Source: Warburgia ugandensis (Eukaryota > Streptophyta > Magnoliopsida > Canellales > Canellaceae). From it: a stretch of 64,000 bases of DNA. Each line of letters starts with the position of its first letter. Positions within the stretch are counted from its first letter, which is position 1. Both the position numbers and the translations under genes were made by a program. Positions 22,238 through 35,379 of this stretch are shown piece by piece. Location of the stretch: NCBI GenBank assembly GCA_035236585.1, contig CP141128.1:33524684-33588683 (forward strand). The letters are read 5' to 3'. A model generated the notes under the pieces. That model was not told the origin of the DNA, ran no database searches, and saw only the letters and a list, made by a program, of their open reading frames with translations.

Positions 22238-24585
22238 TTTTGTTTTATTTTTTATTTTCTAAGAAAGGCTTTCAATCTTTAGATGGTTTCTAGCTTTTCT
22301 GAGAGGAATAGTATGCTTTTAGACTTTGTGTCTCCCATTTATAATAGTTACAATTCCTATTTAAAAGTTTATATTTATAGATGAACCACATTGAGCCATC
22401 CCTCAATAATCTCAATATTAATTATAACATAAAACTAAACTAAAACATAAATATAGTATAAAAAGGTAACTAGTTAGCAATAATGATTGTTAGATTTAAC
22501 TTACTGTATATTAGCCTTTAATATAGTAAAGTTCAAAATAACATTATAAGGAAATTTCTATGTACTTATTAATATTTTTTGGTTCTCAGTACTGATCCAA
22601 GTGCTAGGGCAAAAGAATTGATATTGTACCAACATGATTCATTCCAATTGAATGACCATACCCTAATTTTTCGATATGTTTTTTGTCAATTTTGTAGTTT
22701 TGAGTATATCATTTACACCCTTACATACTTATACAAGAGAAGATACCATATAAAATCATACTCCTCATCAGCCCTTGGCCAAGTGTTTGGCTAAAAGCAC
22801 CTTATTTCATGCATTTTTGTCCACCTTTATTTATTTATTTGGAAATTGCAGATCGGATACTATACATTCATCTTACGCTTTTCCTTGCAAATATTATTTG
22901 GGTTGGATCACAAAATCTCCCCTTTTTTCTGATTCTTTTCATAATGTCAAAGAAAAAAAAAAAAGACAAACAAACAAGAGAAATGCTAAATTGATAGTAC
23001 TATGAGTAAGGTCAAGAGACTGTATTTTATGTGGCTCTGCTATATGTGATCAAACTTATTCATTTCATTATTCTAGATGTAGGTATCTTATAGATAAAAG
23101 CCATGTTGTTAGGATGATTCTAGCCATTATGAAACTTTGCATTTTTATAAAGTTTTTAAACATTCTATTTCTAAGCACAATATTTTGAATGCTTTTTAGA
23201 TAGTCCAATCATCCAAATTCTATGATTTTTTCTATCTATTAGACATCTAAATGTAGAGGAGATTAATAAGTTGGAGCATTAATAAGTAGGCTGCATAAAA
23301 AGTCATGGCATAATACACCTGTAATTCTTGTCGCTTTAGCAATCCACCACGAAAAAAAATAAGAGCGATGAGAAACCTGGTTTCTTCAATGGCATTTTAG
23401 AAATTTGAACAACCAAGTCAGGCCGTAGAAGGCTTCCTATATTGTTTTAAATGGGGACGGTGGGAAGTAAAGGCCAAATAAATGTGACTGGTGGAAATAA
23501 TAAGTACACCAATGGAGTAGTGACACGCATCATACAGTTGGGTGTTGCATTCCCCTGTAGGAACAGTTTTCCATTCATTTAAGACCATTTAAGATCATGT
23601 GAAGTAGGAGGCAACGAGTTGAAACTGTTCTTGACTCTGATCTGGCTTCTACACATATGAGAAGCCATCTTTAAGGGGGGAAGATGTCATAAATCGGATC
23701 TTCGGAAGGTTGTTTTCTGTGTGAAAAACACGGCATTTCTTTTTTGAAGTCGCCTCTGATACGAGCGGAAGTAGCTCCGACAGTTGTATCATAAAATAAG
23801 TCGCTGCAGGACCTGTTTATAAATGACAGCGGCAGAGAGTTAATAGCTTGTACGAAAGTGAGCTGTTATAAATTTACTTTCTCGGAATATTTGTATGTTT
23901 ATCTGTACACCTAATGGTAATACTCGGATAGCAACGGGGACGAAATTACTAACGCAGGGATTCATAATAGAGAAATAATATTTGCCCGGCTCTTACTGCT
24001 CAACTATGGTTTCAGTGACACGTGTCATGCTAAGCGGCTTAAATTGCATGAGTGGTTAAAACCAAAAGGGTATTTGAAAGAGGCGAAAGGCATTTTGAGA
24101 ATAGGTCCCACGAGATTCTAAGAATAGGCCAAAAGTGGATTTTTTCTAGTAGAATATTTCCGCTCGAACCACTGAAATCAATTATATATTGTTCTAATCG
24201 ATTTTACTAGTGATATGCCACCATTGCTAAAAGTGAAAGATTCCATTAAATATGTTGTTCTAATATGATATGTGCATTTGCACGTGTTTGTGTCTGGTGT
24301 AAGGAAAATGATACTAGGACAACATAGCTTGAAAATTAATAGCAATCCTTTCTAGAAAAACTTTTAGCCGATCTATACTTATAAACTATAAAAGGTCCTA
24401 AAGAAGATACATTCTTCTTGTTAGATCTCCTTTTAGAATCATAACATCCTATAAAAGGTACCATGTTAGTGCAAATTAAAGTTGGATTTGCACTTGAGTT
24501 TGACTACTAAGCAAGGCACTTTCGTTTCAAGAAAAAAAGTACACTTTCAAGAGTAGACTTGCAAATGCTTTTTGTCGATCTAGAC
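22236..24585. other. Intergenic, apparently low-copy
   Basis: No gene or element terminus is recognised in 2.3 kb. There is a perfect 12-bp palindrome TGACACGTGTCA (24016-24027) containing a G-box core, and a pair of direct near-repeats (CTTTTAGCCGATCTATACTT near 24361, CTTTTTGTCGATCTAGACTC near 24568). The right part may include the LINE 3' untranslated region. Confidence 0.45.
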
Positions 24586-25108
24586 TCATAAACTAACAAG
24601 CCATTGATAGCTAGCCATGTGGCTTTGGTTCCATTTCAACACACTATAAATCAACAAAACTAGGTCACATTTTCCTGCCAAAATTCTTAATAGGGCTTCT
24701 TGGATGAAGTGTCTAAGAATCATTATCATCATCATAAAAGGCCTTATCTTCATGGCATTACTTAGTCTAAAAGTTTTTAAATCTTTTCTCATCACTTCTA
24801 TCCATATCCTTTTGGGCATTCTCTTTGCTGTTTTAGAGCATTCAACTTGGGTGGACTCACTCCTTCTAACCAATGCCATTTTGAGTCTCTGTTAAACATG
24901 GTCAGACCATCTAAGTCTACTCCCTTTGTTCTTGTTACCTATTGGTGCTACTCCTAAGTTTCCTCTAATCTTTTTATTTCTAATTATATCCTTTCTTGTC
25001 TTTCCTCTCATCCATCTTAGCATCCTCATTTCGACTATGCTCATCCTATGTATATGTTATTCCTAAGCTTCTTAAGACTCTAATCTATAGAGAATGGCTG
25101 GCCTTATA
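24586..25108 (-). pseudogene. LINE ORF2 C-terminal piece
   Basis: Minus strand, decayed, with frame changes. It contains the C-terminal region typical of plant L1-like ORF2: RNEDAKMDERKDKKGYN (about 25000-25050), a RGNLGVAP-type block (about 24940-24970), then ALVRRSESTQVECSKTAKR and PKRIWIEVMRKDLKTF (24800-24879). An ATG-repeat stretch at 24718-24738 may mark the 3' tail. The upstream part continues at 27690 beyond the solo LTR. Confidence 0.85.
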
Positions 25109-27684
25109 TGTAATGACTCCAAATTTGTAACATTAAAATCCCAAGTTAGCAATGAAAAGTTCAGTTTTTGAAGATAAGCGTATTTTGGTCATTTCACTAT
25201 TTACCTTGACATAACCCAAAAATTTGGTCCTAAAAATGGTACCATTAGGTGCGTCTCAGAAAAAGGAATCCAACAACATCAAAATCACCCAAAATGGAGT
25301 TAAAATGAGCAAGGTATGGCCCTTTGAAGTTCAGGGGCAAAAATATAATTTTCACTAAAAAATAGATTTAGCCTACAAAACACAGGGGCCCGTTTTGATA
25401 TAAGCACCCCTCATCTTCAACCTCCTAGAGGGTTCTAGAACGGCGGTGATTGAAGGAGAAATCACTACCATTCTGGAGGTTTCTCCACCGCCATTCAAGG
25501 GAGGTGAGAGGCCCCCTCCTAAACCATCTTATAGCTCTATAAATAGAGCTCTTGGGCACCTCTAATGGCAGCCCAAAAGCTTGGGAAAACCCATTTTGGA
25601 GAAGCAACCAAGAGGAGAAATATGGAGAAAAACCCAACAACGAACCAGGTATGCCCAAGATCCCTCAAAACCCGTCTTCACATTAGTCCTAGGCTCAGTT
25701 TCCCTAAGCTTTTGCATAAAAAGTCATGCAAAAACAGGCCCTGGAGAATCACAAAGGACCCAGGGACGATCCCTCGGCCGCACTGGTTCGACAGGGTTGA
25801 ACCAGGGCGTCCCAAGGATGCCCCGGTCCCCCAACGAACAGAACGTCCCCCTAGACGAAACGCGTCGTCCGCGTTAGAGAGAACCAAATGGGTGCGTCCA
25901 CAGACGCGCCCGCAAATGAAAAACCAGGTGGGAAATCCAGCGTGTCTACAGACGCGCCCGCTGGGGCGCATGCCGCTGACGCGCTAGCATTTTGGGATTT
26001 CCACCTCTTAAAGGCCCTTATGTACATGTGATACTAAAAAGCTTATAACTTGAGATCTAGAGCTCTGATTGAGGCGCTGCGAAAGGTGTTGTGTCCGTGT
26101 CGACGACGTGGACACACCCAAACTATAAAATCCCTGATCAAGGCCTAATCTAAGGTGGGCACGACCATTAGAATAGGATGGTGGCGCGTGGCCACTAAAC
26201 CTTCGGAAAACTGATGATACCAAGGGCCAATTAGGACCTTAGGACACCCATAGGCATGGGGATGAACCCTTAATGCCTAAGTAATAAGACCAACCACTCT
26301 AAAACCTATAAAATATAGGCCAAACTAACCTTAATTCCCCGAACCATGTTCAGGAGTGTACGAGGACAAAGGGGTTAGCGCGACCTAGCCAGGTAGGTAC
26401 TCTATTGCTACTAGACTTTTTAAAAGAGCCATGATTGTTTTGAGAATACATGTTTTAAGTATATAATTTCTTTAGCAAGACTTAATTCAGCATACATATG
26501 ATAAATGCTTTATGCATAGATATGTTTTGCAAATAATTGCATGTACATTATGCATAGATATGTTTTGCAAACAAATGCATATATTGCATGATTTGTGAAG
26601 CATTGAGTTTTTGAAAGGCTACATGTCCTTGAGGGTTACCAAAAGACACTAGAGTGCCCAAAAGACGCTGGGTAGGCAGTTGTGAGGGCCAGGCAGTTGT
26701 GAGGGATCCAAAGAGGACAGGTTTTGAAAAAGAGGTTTTCGCTTGTTTGATCTGATTATGATTTGGGCTGATAAGCTCGTGGGTGCTATGCCGAGATGTT
26801 TGGGTTGGCCTCCAGCCTCTACCATTATTAGGTGGATGGGTACCACGCCCAAAAAGGGCAACGTCCCTACGTCGACTACATGTGGTACAGGGGGCTACCA
26901 CTGGTGTCACGGCACTAGGTCGACGTGTCATAGGCCCCGTTGAGGCTATGACCGAGTGTCCTTAGTACCCGGGGACCACACGGCGGTGAGGTCATGGGCA
27001 TAGTTGGACCCTATGGTTTCGTGGACTTATTTGCATTGCATATGGCATGATATGAGGTTGGTCGACCATACCATAGTGGATATCCATGAGTTGGATTCAA
27101 TGAAGCATCTTATGCATATTGTTATGTTATGATATATATGATACTTTCAACTTGGTTTGTGCGATTCTTTAAGTCGTTAATATTTCAATTTGACAATGGT
27201 TTTTGATGTCGATATTAAGCATGAGTGTTCAAACATGCACATGCCTTGAAAGAGCATATGATTTTAAATATAGCATGCATTACAAAACTAGTTGTGATAG
27301 ACTCCTACTGAGTATAGTATATACTCACCCAAATTCCTCAACATTTTTCAAACATAAAGTAAACACTTAAGGACAAGGTACGCCTGTGACAGAAGACACC
27401 TAGACTAAGTGCAAAGTAAGTAAACCCTTACCTTATCTTTCAATGTTACTTGATTGTAGTTACTCTCTATAGCTGAGGCTGTGACTAACACTTTCTTGGG
27501 ATTAATGTTGATTTAAAACTTTGCCATGGCTAGATAATTGGAAAATGTGTTTTGACACTCGGGGTTTTATACAAAAGATTGTTTTCTAAAAACAAAAAAA
27601 GATTTTCATGCATTTCATATTTATAAAACAAGAGATCTCGCCTTTTTATCAAATTTGCATCGTATAAAAACCCTGGTCGTCACA
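25109..27684 (+). mobile_element. Solo LTR (2.58 kb), element 3 type
   Basis: Starts TGTAATGACTCC and ends GGTCGTCACA, flanked by perfect TTATA duplications (25104-25108, 27685-27689). It aligns with the element 3 LTRs from end to end: the U3 start, the CCCGTTTTGATA word, the TATA palindrome (25533-25550), the CAGGTATGCCC site, the GC-rich block, and the 17-bp palindrome (27310). There is no internal region or second LTR, so it is the product of recombination between the two LTRs of an element that inserted into the LINE. One arm of the U3 hairpin is mutated (25388-25404). The 140-aa frame at 25565-25987 is not a gene. Confidence 0.9.
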
Positions 27685-27689
27685 TTATA

Positions 27690-28415
27690 GCCATCATATA
27701 GTTTTTATTTTTTATTTTTTTTTTCAATTTTAGTGACACTTACTGATCACATAAAACTCTAGAGGCACACATGCATTTGTTCCACCCTTCTTGGATTCTC
27801 TTATGAGTTATCAATCCAAAGTATCAAAAGTGGTCTTTTCTGGGAACTTAGTTATCAATCTTTATTGGTACTTCATTGAGACTTCTTTCCTTGTTACCAC
27901 TTCCTCAGATTTATTCTTCATTATGTTTATATACTCTTATGAAACCCCTTTCTCTCCTAACACCCACCATATTAACTATGTAAGGACCTTATCATAAGAT
28001 TTTTCTAAGTCAATAAAGACTATGTGGAGGTTCTTCCTTCTCTCCTTATATTTCTCTCTGAATTGTCTAAGTATGAAAATAAATTCTATGGTAAGCCTCC
28101 TAAGCATGAAACCAAATTGATTTTTTGATACACTTGTCTCATGTTAAAATATCTTGTCAGTTACTCTTTTCCTAAGTTTCTCATAAGTTTGATCCCATGA
28201 TAATTAGTGCAACTCTGTGTGTCTCATTTATTCTTATAAATTGGTATGATAGAGCTTTTCCTCTCTTTATTTGACATTTTCTTTGATTTTAGAATATTGT
28301 TAAACAACTTTGTCAACAAAATTATTCCAGTATTAACCATATAGTTCTAAACCTCTATTGGTATATCATCATTGCCCACGGCCTTTCTTGATTTCATCTT
28401 TTGCAAGGCCTCTTT
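27690..28415 (-). pseudogene. LINE ORF2 reverse transcriptase piece
   Basis: The minus strand begins at 28415 with EALQKMKSRKAVGNDDIP, the standard RT entry block of plant LINEs. TKLFNNILKSKKM and SSIIPIYKNK follow, then motif A (NLHIVF and the acidic block near 27990-28020). Stops are frequent. After about 27730 the sequence becomes A-rich on the minus strand and jumps to the block before MLYG, so the FADD-bearing palm section is deleted. It continues across the solo LTR into 25108, and upstream across the 14-kb insertion into 42678. Confidence 0.88.
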
Positions 28416-29025
28416 TGTGATGACTGGGGTTTTTGTAACACATTTTATAATACATTTTCAAAGGGAGGGTCCTTAGTAGTAAATTTTTTTCGCAAAACAA
28501 AGTAGTGAAAATTCTTTTCTTTAAACTTGTTTTGAAAAACCCAAGTCCTCACTTCATACATAACATATGTAGAATTTTTGTACAAGATAAAATTCCATTG
28601 AAGGAATATATATTTTTATAAAATTCCAGAATCCATCCAGTGGTTCATAGTACAACCCGGTATCATTACAATACTTGTCCAAATTACATAATCCAAACTT
28701 CAAACATCGCTATGCATTAAAAACTCTCAATACAATACAATGCTTTCAAATAAAATACATGTCTTCAAGGGATATACCTTGATTGATTATTCTTTTAAGT
28801 CTTCTTAGGTCTTGAGTTCCTAATTCTCCTTCTCTGTATCTAAGATATTGTAAACATTCAAACATTTATAATATCTCAGCAAGCTATGCTTGGTAGGGGA
28901 TTCAACAAGCATAAAACTTTAACAGTATAATTCGAATACTTCATAATCCGATTATTCATACATATGAAGCAATCTCTTTACTTTGTCATATATGTACATC
29001 TTTGCGCATACATATGGTGTACTAT

Positions 29026-31990
29026 TGTAATGCCCAAGCAATTTATGCTATTTTGACAAAAATTGGACATCTTATAGGACATGAACTGTGTTGAATGTTT
29101 GATTTTATTTAAAATAGTAAATGAAGGAATTTATGAGGAATCTTAGTACCATTAGATTTTACTCAGAAAATAGAATCCAACGCCTCAAAAATCACCCAAA
29201 ACGGAGTCCGTATGAAGAAGTTATGGATGTTTAAAGATCAGGGGCATATTTGTAATTTAAACATAACACGTTTAAAACGAAAAAAAGATGAAAAACGCAG
29301 GGAGCCGTTTTGATAACGGCACCCCTGTCGTCTTCAACCTCTAGACTCTCCTAGAAACCTTCGATCCTGATTTTTCTAGAGGGATTTGCCACCGCCAATG
29401 GCGGCACTGCCATTGAGGGGCACCGCCATAGCCGGTCTATAAACACCCCAACTCCTCTCTCCAAAAAACCATGTTTTCCGGCGATTTTCCAATCATTTGA
29501 GACTGGGGTTTACGGCAAAAACTAAAAACCCTTTCCTCTGTGTTTCCGGCAAAGGCCAGGCCAAGACTAGCAGGCCATTCCTTTACCCATCTCCCCATTC
29601 CCCTTTTCCCCATCTGGACGCAACGGAACAACGTTTTTCCCCCATCTTCGAGCTTCCTAGCGAACAGGCACACCCACTGGAAAAAGGGCGTCCCCAGGCT
29701 GCCTAGGTAAGCCATTTCTCCTTCTTTTCCTTTCCGTTTGCTTCCCTCAGGCCAGATCCATGCCGGATTTGGTCTTTTCCAGTCGTTTTCAGTCGAGTTT
29801 TTGGCTGGAAAAACACCCCATGACGGCTTGGACCAGACCTGCACGAGCCAGGCGTCCCAAGGATGCCAAGCACCACGTGCACCTGGGACTGGGTCCTTGG
29901 GATGGGTTCCAAGTGTACGACAGTGCGTAGACTGCCCCAGGTACGGCCTTCAGGTGCGCGCACGACATGGGGCACGGGTCCTGGCTTGACCAGGGTGCAT
30001 GGGGTGCCTTGGGAGCTGAGATGCGCCATGCTACAAGGTGCGTTCATACGACGATGCACGTCATAGCGCGTCGCTTAGGCATGCTTGGGCACGTACGAAC
30101 ACTGTCCCAGGTGCGGCCTTCGGGTACGTGCGTGACATGGGGCTCGGGTCCTAGCTCGACCAGGATGCACGGGATGCCCTGAGAGCTGAGACGCGCCATG
30201 CTACAAGGTGCGTACATGCAATGATGCACGTCATAGCACGTCGCTTAGGCATGCTTGTGCACGTGCTAACACTGTCCCAGGTGCGGCCTTCGGGCACGTG
30301 CACGACATGGGGCACGGGTCCTAGCTCGACCTGGATGCACGGGGTGCCCTGGGAGCTGAGACGCGCCATGCTACAAGGTGCGTCCATGTGATGATGCACA
30401 TCATAGCGCGTCACTTGAGCATGCATGTGCGTGTGCAAAACGCTGTCTCTGGCACGGCCTTTAGGAGCACACGCACGTGAGGCGGTCGCAGTTCAACCAG
30501 GATGCACGGGTGTCCTAGGAACCGGGACACGCGGACTTAATAAGACTTTAAAATTAGGATCATAGGACCATTCCTAGAAATTAACTATTGAATAAGTAGG
30601 TCCATATTATAGGAGCTAGCCTGGCAGTGAATTAGGCAAGGACCTTGGACCCAATAGGCAGAGCTAGTAATCTAATGACTAAATGGATTGAAAATAATAA
30701 GGACTCCTTATATCCATTCATACCCAGAAGTTTATAAATGAGACCCAGGGACGGGTTGAGTGCTAAAGGACGCGACTCCAGGAGATTTTGAGGTAGGTGC
30801 TCTATCGCTACTAGACTTTTTAAAAAAGAGCCATGATTGTTTTATGCATGTTTTAAGTACAAATTATATAACTTGTTTAGCATGACTTAATTCAGCATAC
30901 ATATAATAAACGATTTATGCATAGATATGTTTTGCAAATAATTGCATATACATTATGCATAGATATGTTTTGAAAATGATTGCATATACATTATGCATAG
31001 ATATGTTTTGCAAACAAATGCATATATTGCATAATTGGTGAGCATTGAGTTTTTAAAAGATTGCATGTCCTTGAGGGTTACCAAAAGACGTTGGAGTGCC
31101 CAAAAGATGCTGGGTAGGCAGTTGTGAGGGCCAGGCAGTTGTGAGGGACCCAAAGACGACGGGTTTTGAACAAGAGGTTTTCGTTGGTTTGATTTGATAC
31201 GATTTGGGGCTATGACTGAGTGTCCTCACGTACTCGGGGACCACACGGTGGTGAGGTCGTGGGCATAGTTGGACCCTATGATTTCATGGACTTATTTGCA
31301 TTGCATATGACATGATATGAGGTTGGTCAACCATACCATACCAGATATCCATGAGTTGGATTCAGTTGAGCATATGATGCATATCATTATGTTTATGATA
31401 TATGATACTTTTCACTTGGATTATGATATTTCTTTAAGTCGTCAGTATTTCGGTTTGGCAGTGGTTTTTAATATCGATATTGAACATGATTGTTTGAACA
31501 TACACATGTTTTTAAGAGCACATGATTTTAAACATAGCATGCATTACAAAACTAGTAGTGATAGACTCCTACTGAGTATAGTATATACTCACCCTATCCT
31601 TAACATTTTTTAGGATAGTTCCACTCACAAATAGAAGACGTCTCAGGGGATATTAGTGCTACGAGCAAGTCAATCAAATAGGAGACAATTATACATGTAA
31701 GTAAACTCTCTACCCTTTGGACATGTATTTTTATTTATTTATAGTTGGGCTATGTGCTGTGACTGGATAGACCTGGGGAAAAACATTTATGATTTCTGAA
31801 GTTTTTCAAAAACTATTTTGGTTGTTGTGAAGGCAAATGACACTTGGGGTTTTCAAAAATGAGTTTAAAACTAAAGGTTTTCCGCTGCATTGCATGGTTT
31901 TCATTGCATTGGCTTTCAAATAGGGATGCATCCCGCCTTAGGAATTAGATATTGCAATTAAAAATGCATGAGAAAACCCAGGTCATCACA
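29026..31990 (+). repeat. Element 2 5' LTR (2.97 kb)
   Basis: It contains a U3 hairpin (29304-29320), a TATA box (TATAAAC, 29438), a CTAG/GTAAGC donor-like site near 29706, the 170-bp tandem repeats, the 17-bp palindrome at 31574, and the TCATCACA end. The segment between GATTTGGGG and CTATGACTGAG near 31207 is missing about 200 bp that the 3' LTR has at 37368-37550. The open frames around 29437-30438 on both strands lie in the tandem repeat and are not genes. Confidence 0.92.
29931..30470 (+). repeat. 170-bp tandem repeats in the element 2 5' LTR
   Basis: Units start with ACTGTCCCAGGTGCGGCCTT at 30101 and 30271, with variants at 29931 and about 30441, exactly 170 bp apart. Each unit carries GACATGGGGC, GGTGCC, GAGCTGAGACGCGCCATGCTA and GCATGCTTG words and is GC- and CpG-rich. 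The 3' LTR has starts at 36285 and 36455 and a shortened third copy. Confidence 0.9.
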
Positions 31991-31992
31991 GT

Positions 31993-32004
31993 TGGTATCA
32001 GAGC
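31993..32004 (+). other. Primer-binding site, initiator-Met tRNA (element 2)
   Basis: TGGTATCAGAGC, two bases after the LTR end. Confidence 0.93.
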
Positions 32005-35000
32005 CCAGGTTTTATCCTTTCATAGCTACTCCAGCATGTCCAAGGGTCATGGACAATAGAGAAAATCAAGAATAAGTAGTATAAATAGGAGTAGTAGAGA
32101 TGACTACTTCTATTTGAAGATTACAATATTAATGCTCAAGGCATTTCACCGTAAACAAATAGGTGAAAAAGGAGATGGTTCTAGCAAATACTTAGATATT
32201 GGATGGCTTAAATCTTATCAATAAGGATGGTTGTGCAGTAGTACAAAGATGAAAACTCATATAAGGTGCACATTATGATGAGAATGATGAATGAAGATGT
32301 TAGTAGACTTGTTAGTAGATTAATCTCACTAAAGGTAAGAAAATCAAAGAACCTAGATGGCTATCTTACCATCATAAAGAATATCAAAATATGAGTACAC
32401 TATCATAAGGATATGATATAAGTATGATAAGGGATGTAAAAGATAGACTTTGAAGATTTTAATGAGAATCTAAGAGGGATGAGAATGCAAGATAATATTA
32501 GGAAATAACTGTGACGCGTACTAGCTCACAAAGGTATGGATCCTGAAAGACTTAGCTCAATTTTGGATACCTTCATTAGAGTCTTATGAAGAGTAAAGTA
32601 GTAACTACTTGAGTATTATGGAGCAAATCAAGTGACATATTATGTGATTAAGAGAAACATAACACGAATATGATAGGGAAATGAATTCGACTGAGTTATC
32701 AAAAGACTTTTGAAGATAATATTGGGGATGATAGATCTGTGATGATAGATTGATCCTAACATGAACTTGTAAGAAAAGTATAGCATGACCAAAACGTTAA
32801 TGCCATTATTAAGACATTGTATGAATTTTATTGAGCCTATAGGCAATTGAGGATTTCAATGATCTTAAGACAATTTAGAATTTTTGAGAAGCATTCAGTT
32901 TATCATATATGTTACGTAAAGGAAGAGATGAAGTATCGATTATATGCAACAAAGCACATGAAGACATTGATCTAGGAAGACAAAAGTGAAGATTTTGAAG
33001 AAAAGAGAGAAAGAGATATGGATGTAACTACCAGTATTCAATGAATATTGAATATTCAAGAGAAGAAGATCATGACTGTATCTTGAATCGAGTGGGAAGA
33101 TAAACCAATCAACTTCAAAGGAATAATAATAGTTGAGTTGGCAATGATGTTATTGTAAATACATATAATAGAGAGAAAGCATATGGGGTTTAAGACTTTG
33201 AGTAGAGTATCGAATTTCAGGAGATTATGTGCCAAGAAATTTTCAAAGAAGAATGGCTACCAACTAGAAGTTAAACTTGTACAAATGGTTTGATATCAAT
33301 TAGATTCTTATTAGATCCATTAGCTTATGAGGAACACCAATGGATATAGTCCATAAAAAGAAAAATTTGGTGATATCCTACCTTGCCACTACATGAGTGA
33401 ATAAAGGAATTAAGCCGGGACAGTAACTTGTCCATTTAGCAATAGGGTACCATCAAGGATCAAATTGAGATCTTGCTATCATAAATTTGGAAGACCAAAA
33501 TTCTTAAGACCATTATTTAGTCATTACCTTTAGAGTACTGTTGACTAAATAAAGGTATCCCACCCTAATTAATCAAGTATGTTAGTATCTATGAGTTAGT
33601 AGTCAAAGTTATATACTCAAAAGGATAATATAAGTCTTTAGACTTGAGTTTTCCTGGAAAGAAGTACTTGTTAAAATAAGTCAATTGAGGGTATGAGGTC
33701 AGTTCATGAGAACAGTTGCAACTGAGATAGGAGCAAAAATAAGAAGTGATCTAAACCAATCGGAAACATTTTTCAAACCTTAATGGCTACCATGACAAGG
33801 TAAAGAAATTACTTTGAGTTTGAAAAATACTGCTGACTTGGATTGAAAAAGAAGGCAAATAAGTATTGATCACTTTAGAGGCCCTTGAGCTTATGACATA
33901 GATATATTTGGAAAGAGATCAATAGGTAATCAAATAAAGTCTTTCTATGTCTAAGAAAATGTTTATGCTTACCTGAGTATTTTTAAACTTGTTGAGTTAA
34001 CAACTTCAGTACAATTTGATATAATCACTATTGAAGGAGAATTATTGCTATTGTAAGCTAATTATGAGGAGGCACTTGAAGAATAAAATTTGAGGAATTG
34101 AGAAAATCACTACTTACGAGTATACCTACTAACAATACAGACTGCATGGTTGACGATAAAGCCTTGATAAAAGATTAAACAACATATTGACATAGGGGAT
34201 GGAAGGAGAAAAGGTGAGATGGCTAGCACACTATAAGGTGAGATTTAATGTTACATTGCCTTTTAGTTAGTTGTCATAAGCATATACCAAGTATGAAAAA
34301 TCAATTGAAGGAATTTTCTAAGGACTAACCCTACCAGATTGAGTATAGAACTTTTGGACTGAAAGGTTATGAAGAAAACCATCAAGCAAAGAAAGGACAA
34401 AGAGGATGATGACAAAGGATTCAACCATGACCTAGTAAGGGTACTCGGTTATGAATAAGAGACTTTTTGTTTTACATAAATGGGAACATTATTGAAAATC
34501 CTAATGACAAATTGATGTGAATAAGTGAGATAGGCCTCTGGACAAGAACTTTTGACCCATGATGATGAAATGAGTTTGGATAAAATCTTCACAGAGGAAA
34601 GCACTTAATGAATTCAATTATTATGAAACTGGATATAGAGTTAGGACATTTTACTTTCAGTATATAAGGTCTTCAATGGGAAATGCTACTAATTGGCTTT
34701 CATGATTTTAGTTTGAACATGACTTTGGTCAAGGAATAAAGTCACATATGGAAAACGATAAACAGTTGAAATTCAAAGTTAAGTAAGAGTTTGGCTGTAG
34801 AGCTCATGATACCATATCAGTTATTGAGATATCTTGGAGACAAATATAAAAGGTAAGAAGCAAAGTTAGACACAATAGAAAGAAGGTAAATTTTTTGGAC
34901 TCTTACTAATGACATATAATTAACCATTAAAAGGAGATATGGATGATGAAGAGATCACTAGATGGAAGTCAAGAAGAAAATAGATTATCCTATGAAATAG

Positions 35001-35364
35001 GAGAAATAAGATCATATGATCTCAAAGAAGTGTGGAGTAATTTATACATGATCCTACGAGGAGACTATCCTATACATGATGAAAAGTACAAGCATCTAAG
35101 GATTTTGAGATAGATGAATTACCGCTAGAAATCAGTATTGTTAAACTAGCATGAATGGGAGTATGCATCAGAGTATGCAGTAAAAGCAGCCCTTATAGGT
35201 AAGGCCTTATAAAAGGATCTATTGTAGGAGGAACAATAGAAATGATAAATTGAGGCTAAGCTTAGATTCGATTCCTAAGGGGGGAATGCATTCACCAAGA
35301 AGTTGTCCAAGAGACAAAATACCTTGAAGATGATAGTTTATGGAATTTCGAGGACAAAATTCTT
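32005..35364 (+). other. Element 2 internal region, noncoding
   Basis: Collinear with the interiors of elements 1 and 3, with no supported coding frame. It ends in TGGAATTTCGAGGACAAAAT just before the purine tract, which reads as a WNFEDKI-type gypsy pol tail in one frame, the only coding-like trace. Confidence 0.8.
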
Positions 35365-35379
35365 TTAAGGGGGTAATAA
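35365..35379 (+). other. Polypurine tract, element 2
   Basis: TTAAGGGGGTAATAA lies immediately before the 3' LTR start at 35380. Confidence 0.85.

Noticed and set aside
25565..25987. 140-aa plus-strand frame in the solo LTR
   Set aside because: Proline/arginine-rich composition frame in LTR leader DNA. The aligned positions of element 3 do not keep it as one frame.
29437..30438. Overlapping frames (83-135 aa) in element 2 LTR
   Set aside because: Produced by the 170-bp GC-rich tandem repeat. Frames occur on both strands and are not kept between the LTR pair.
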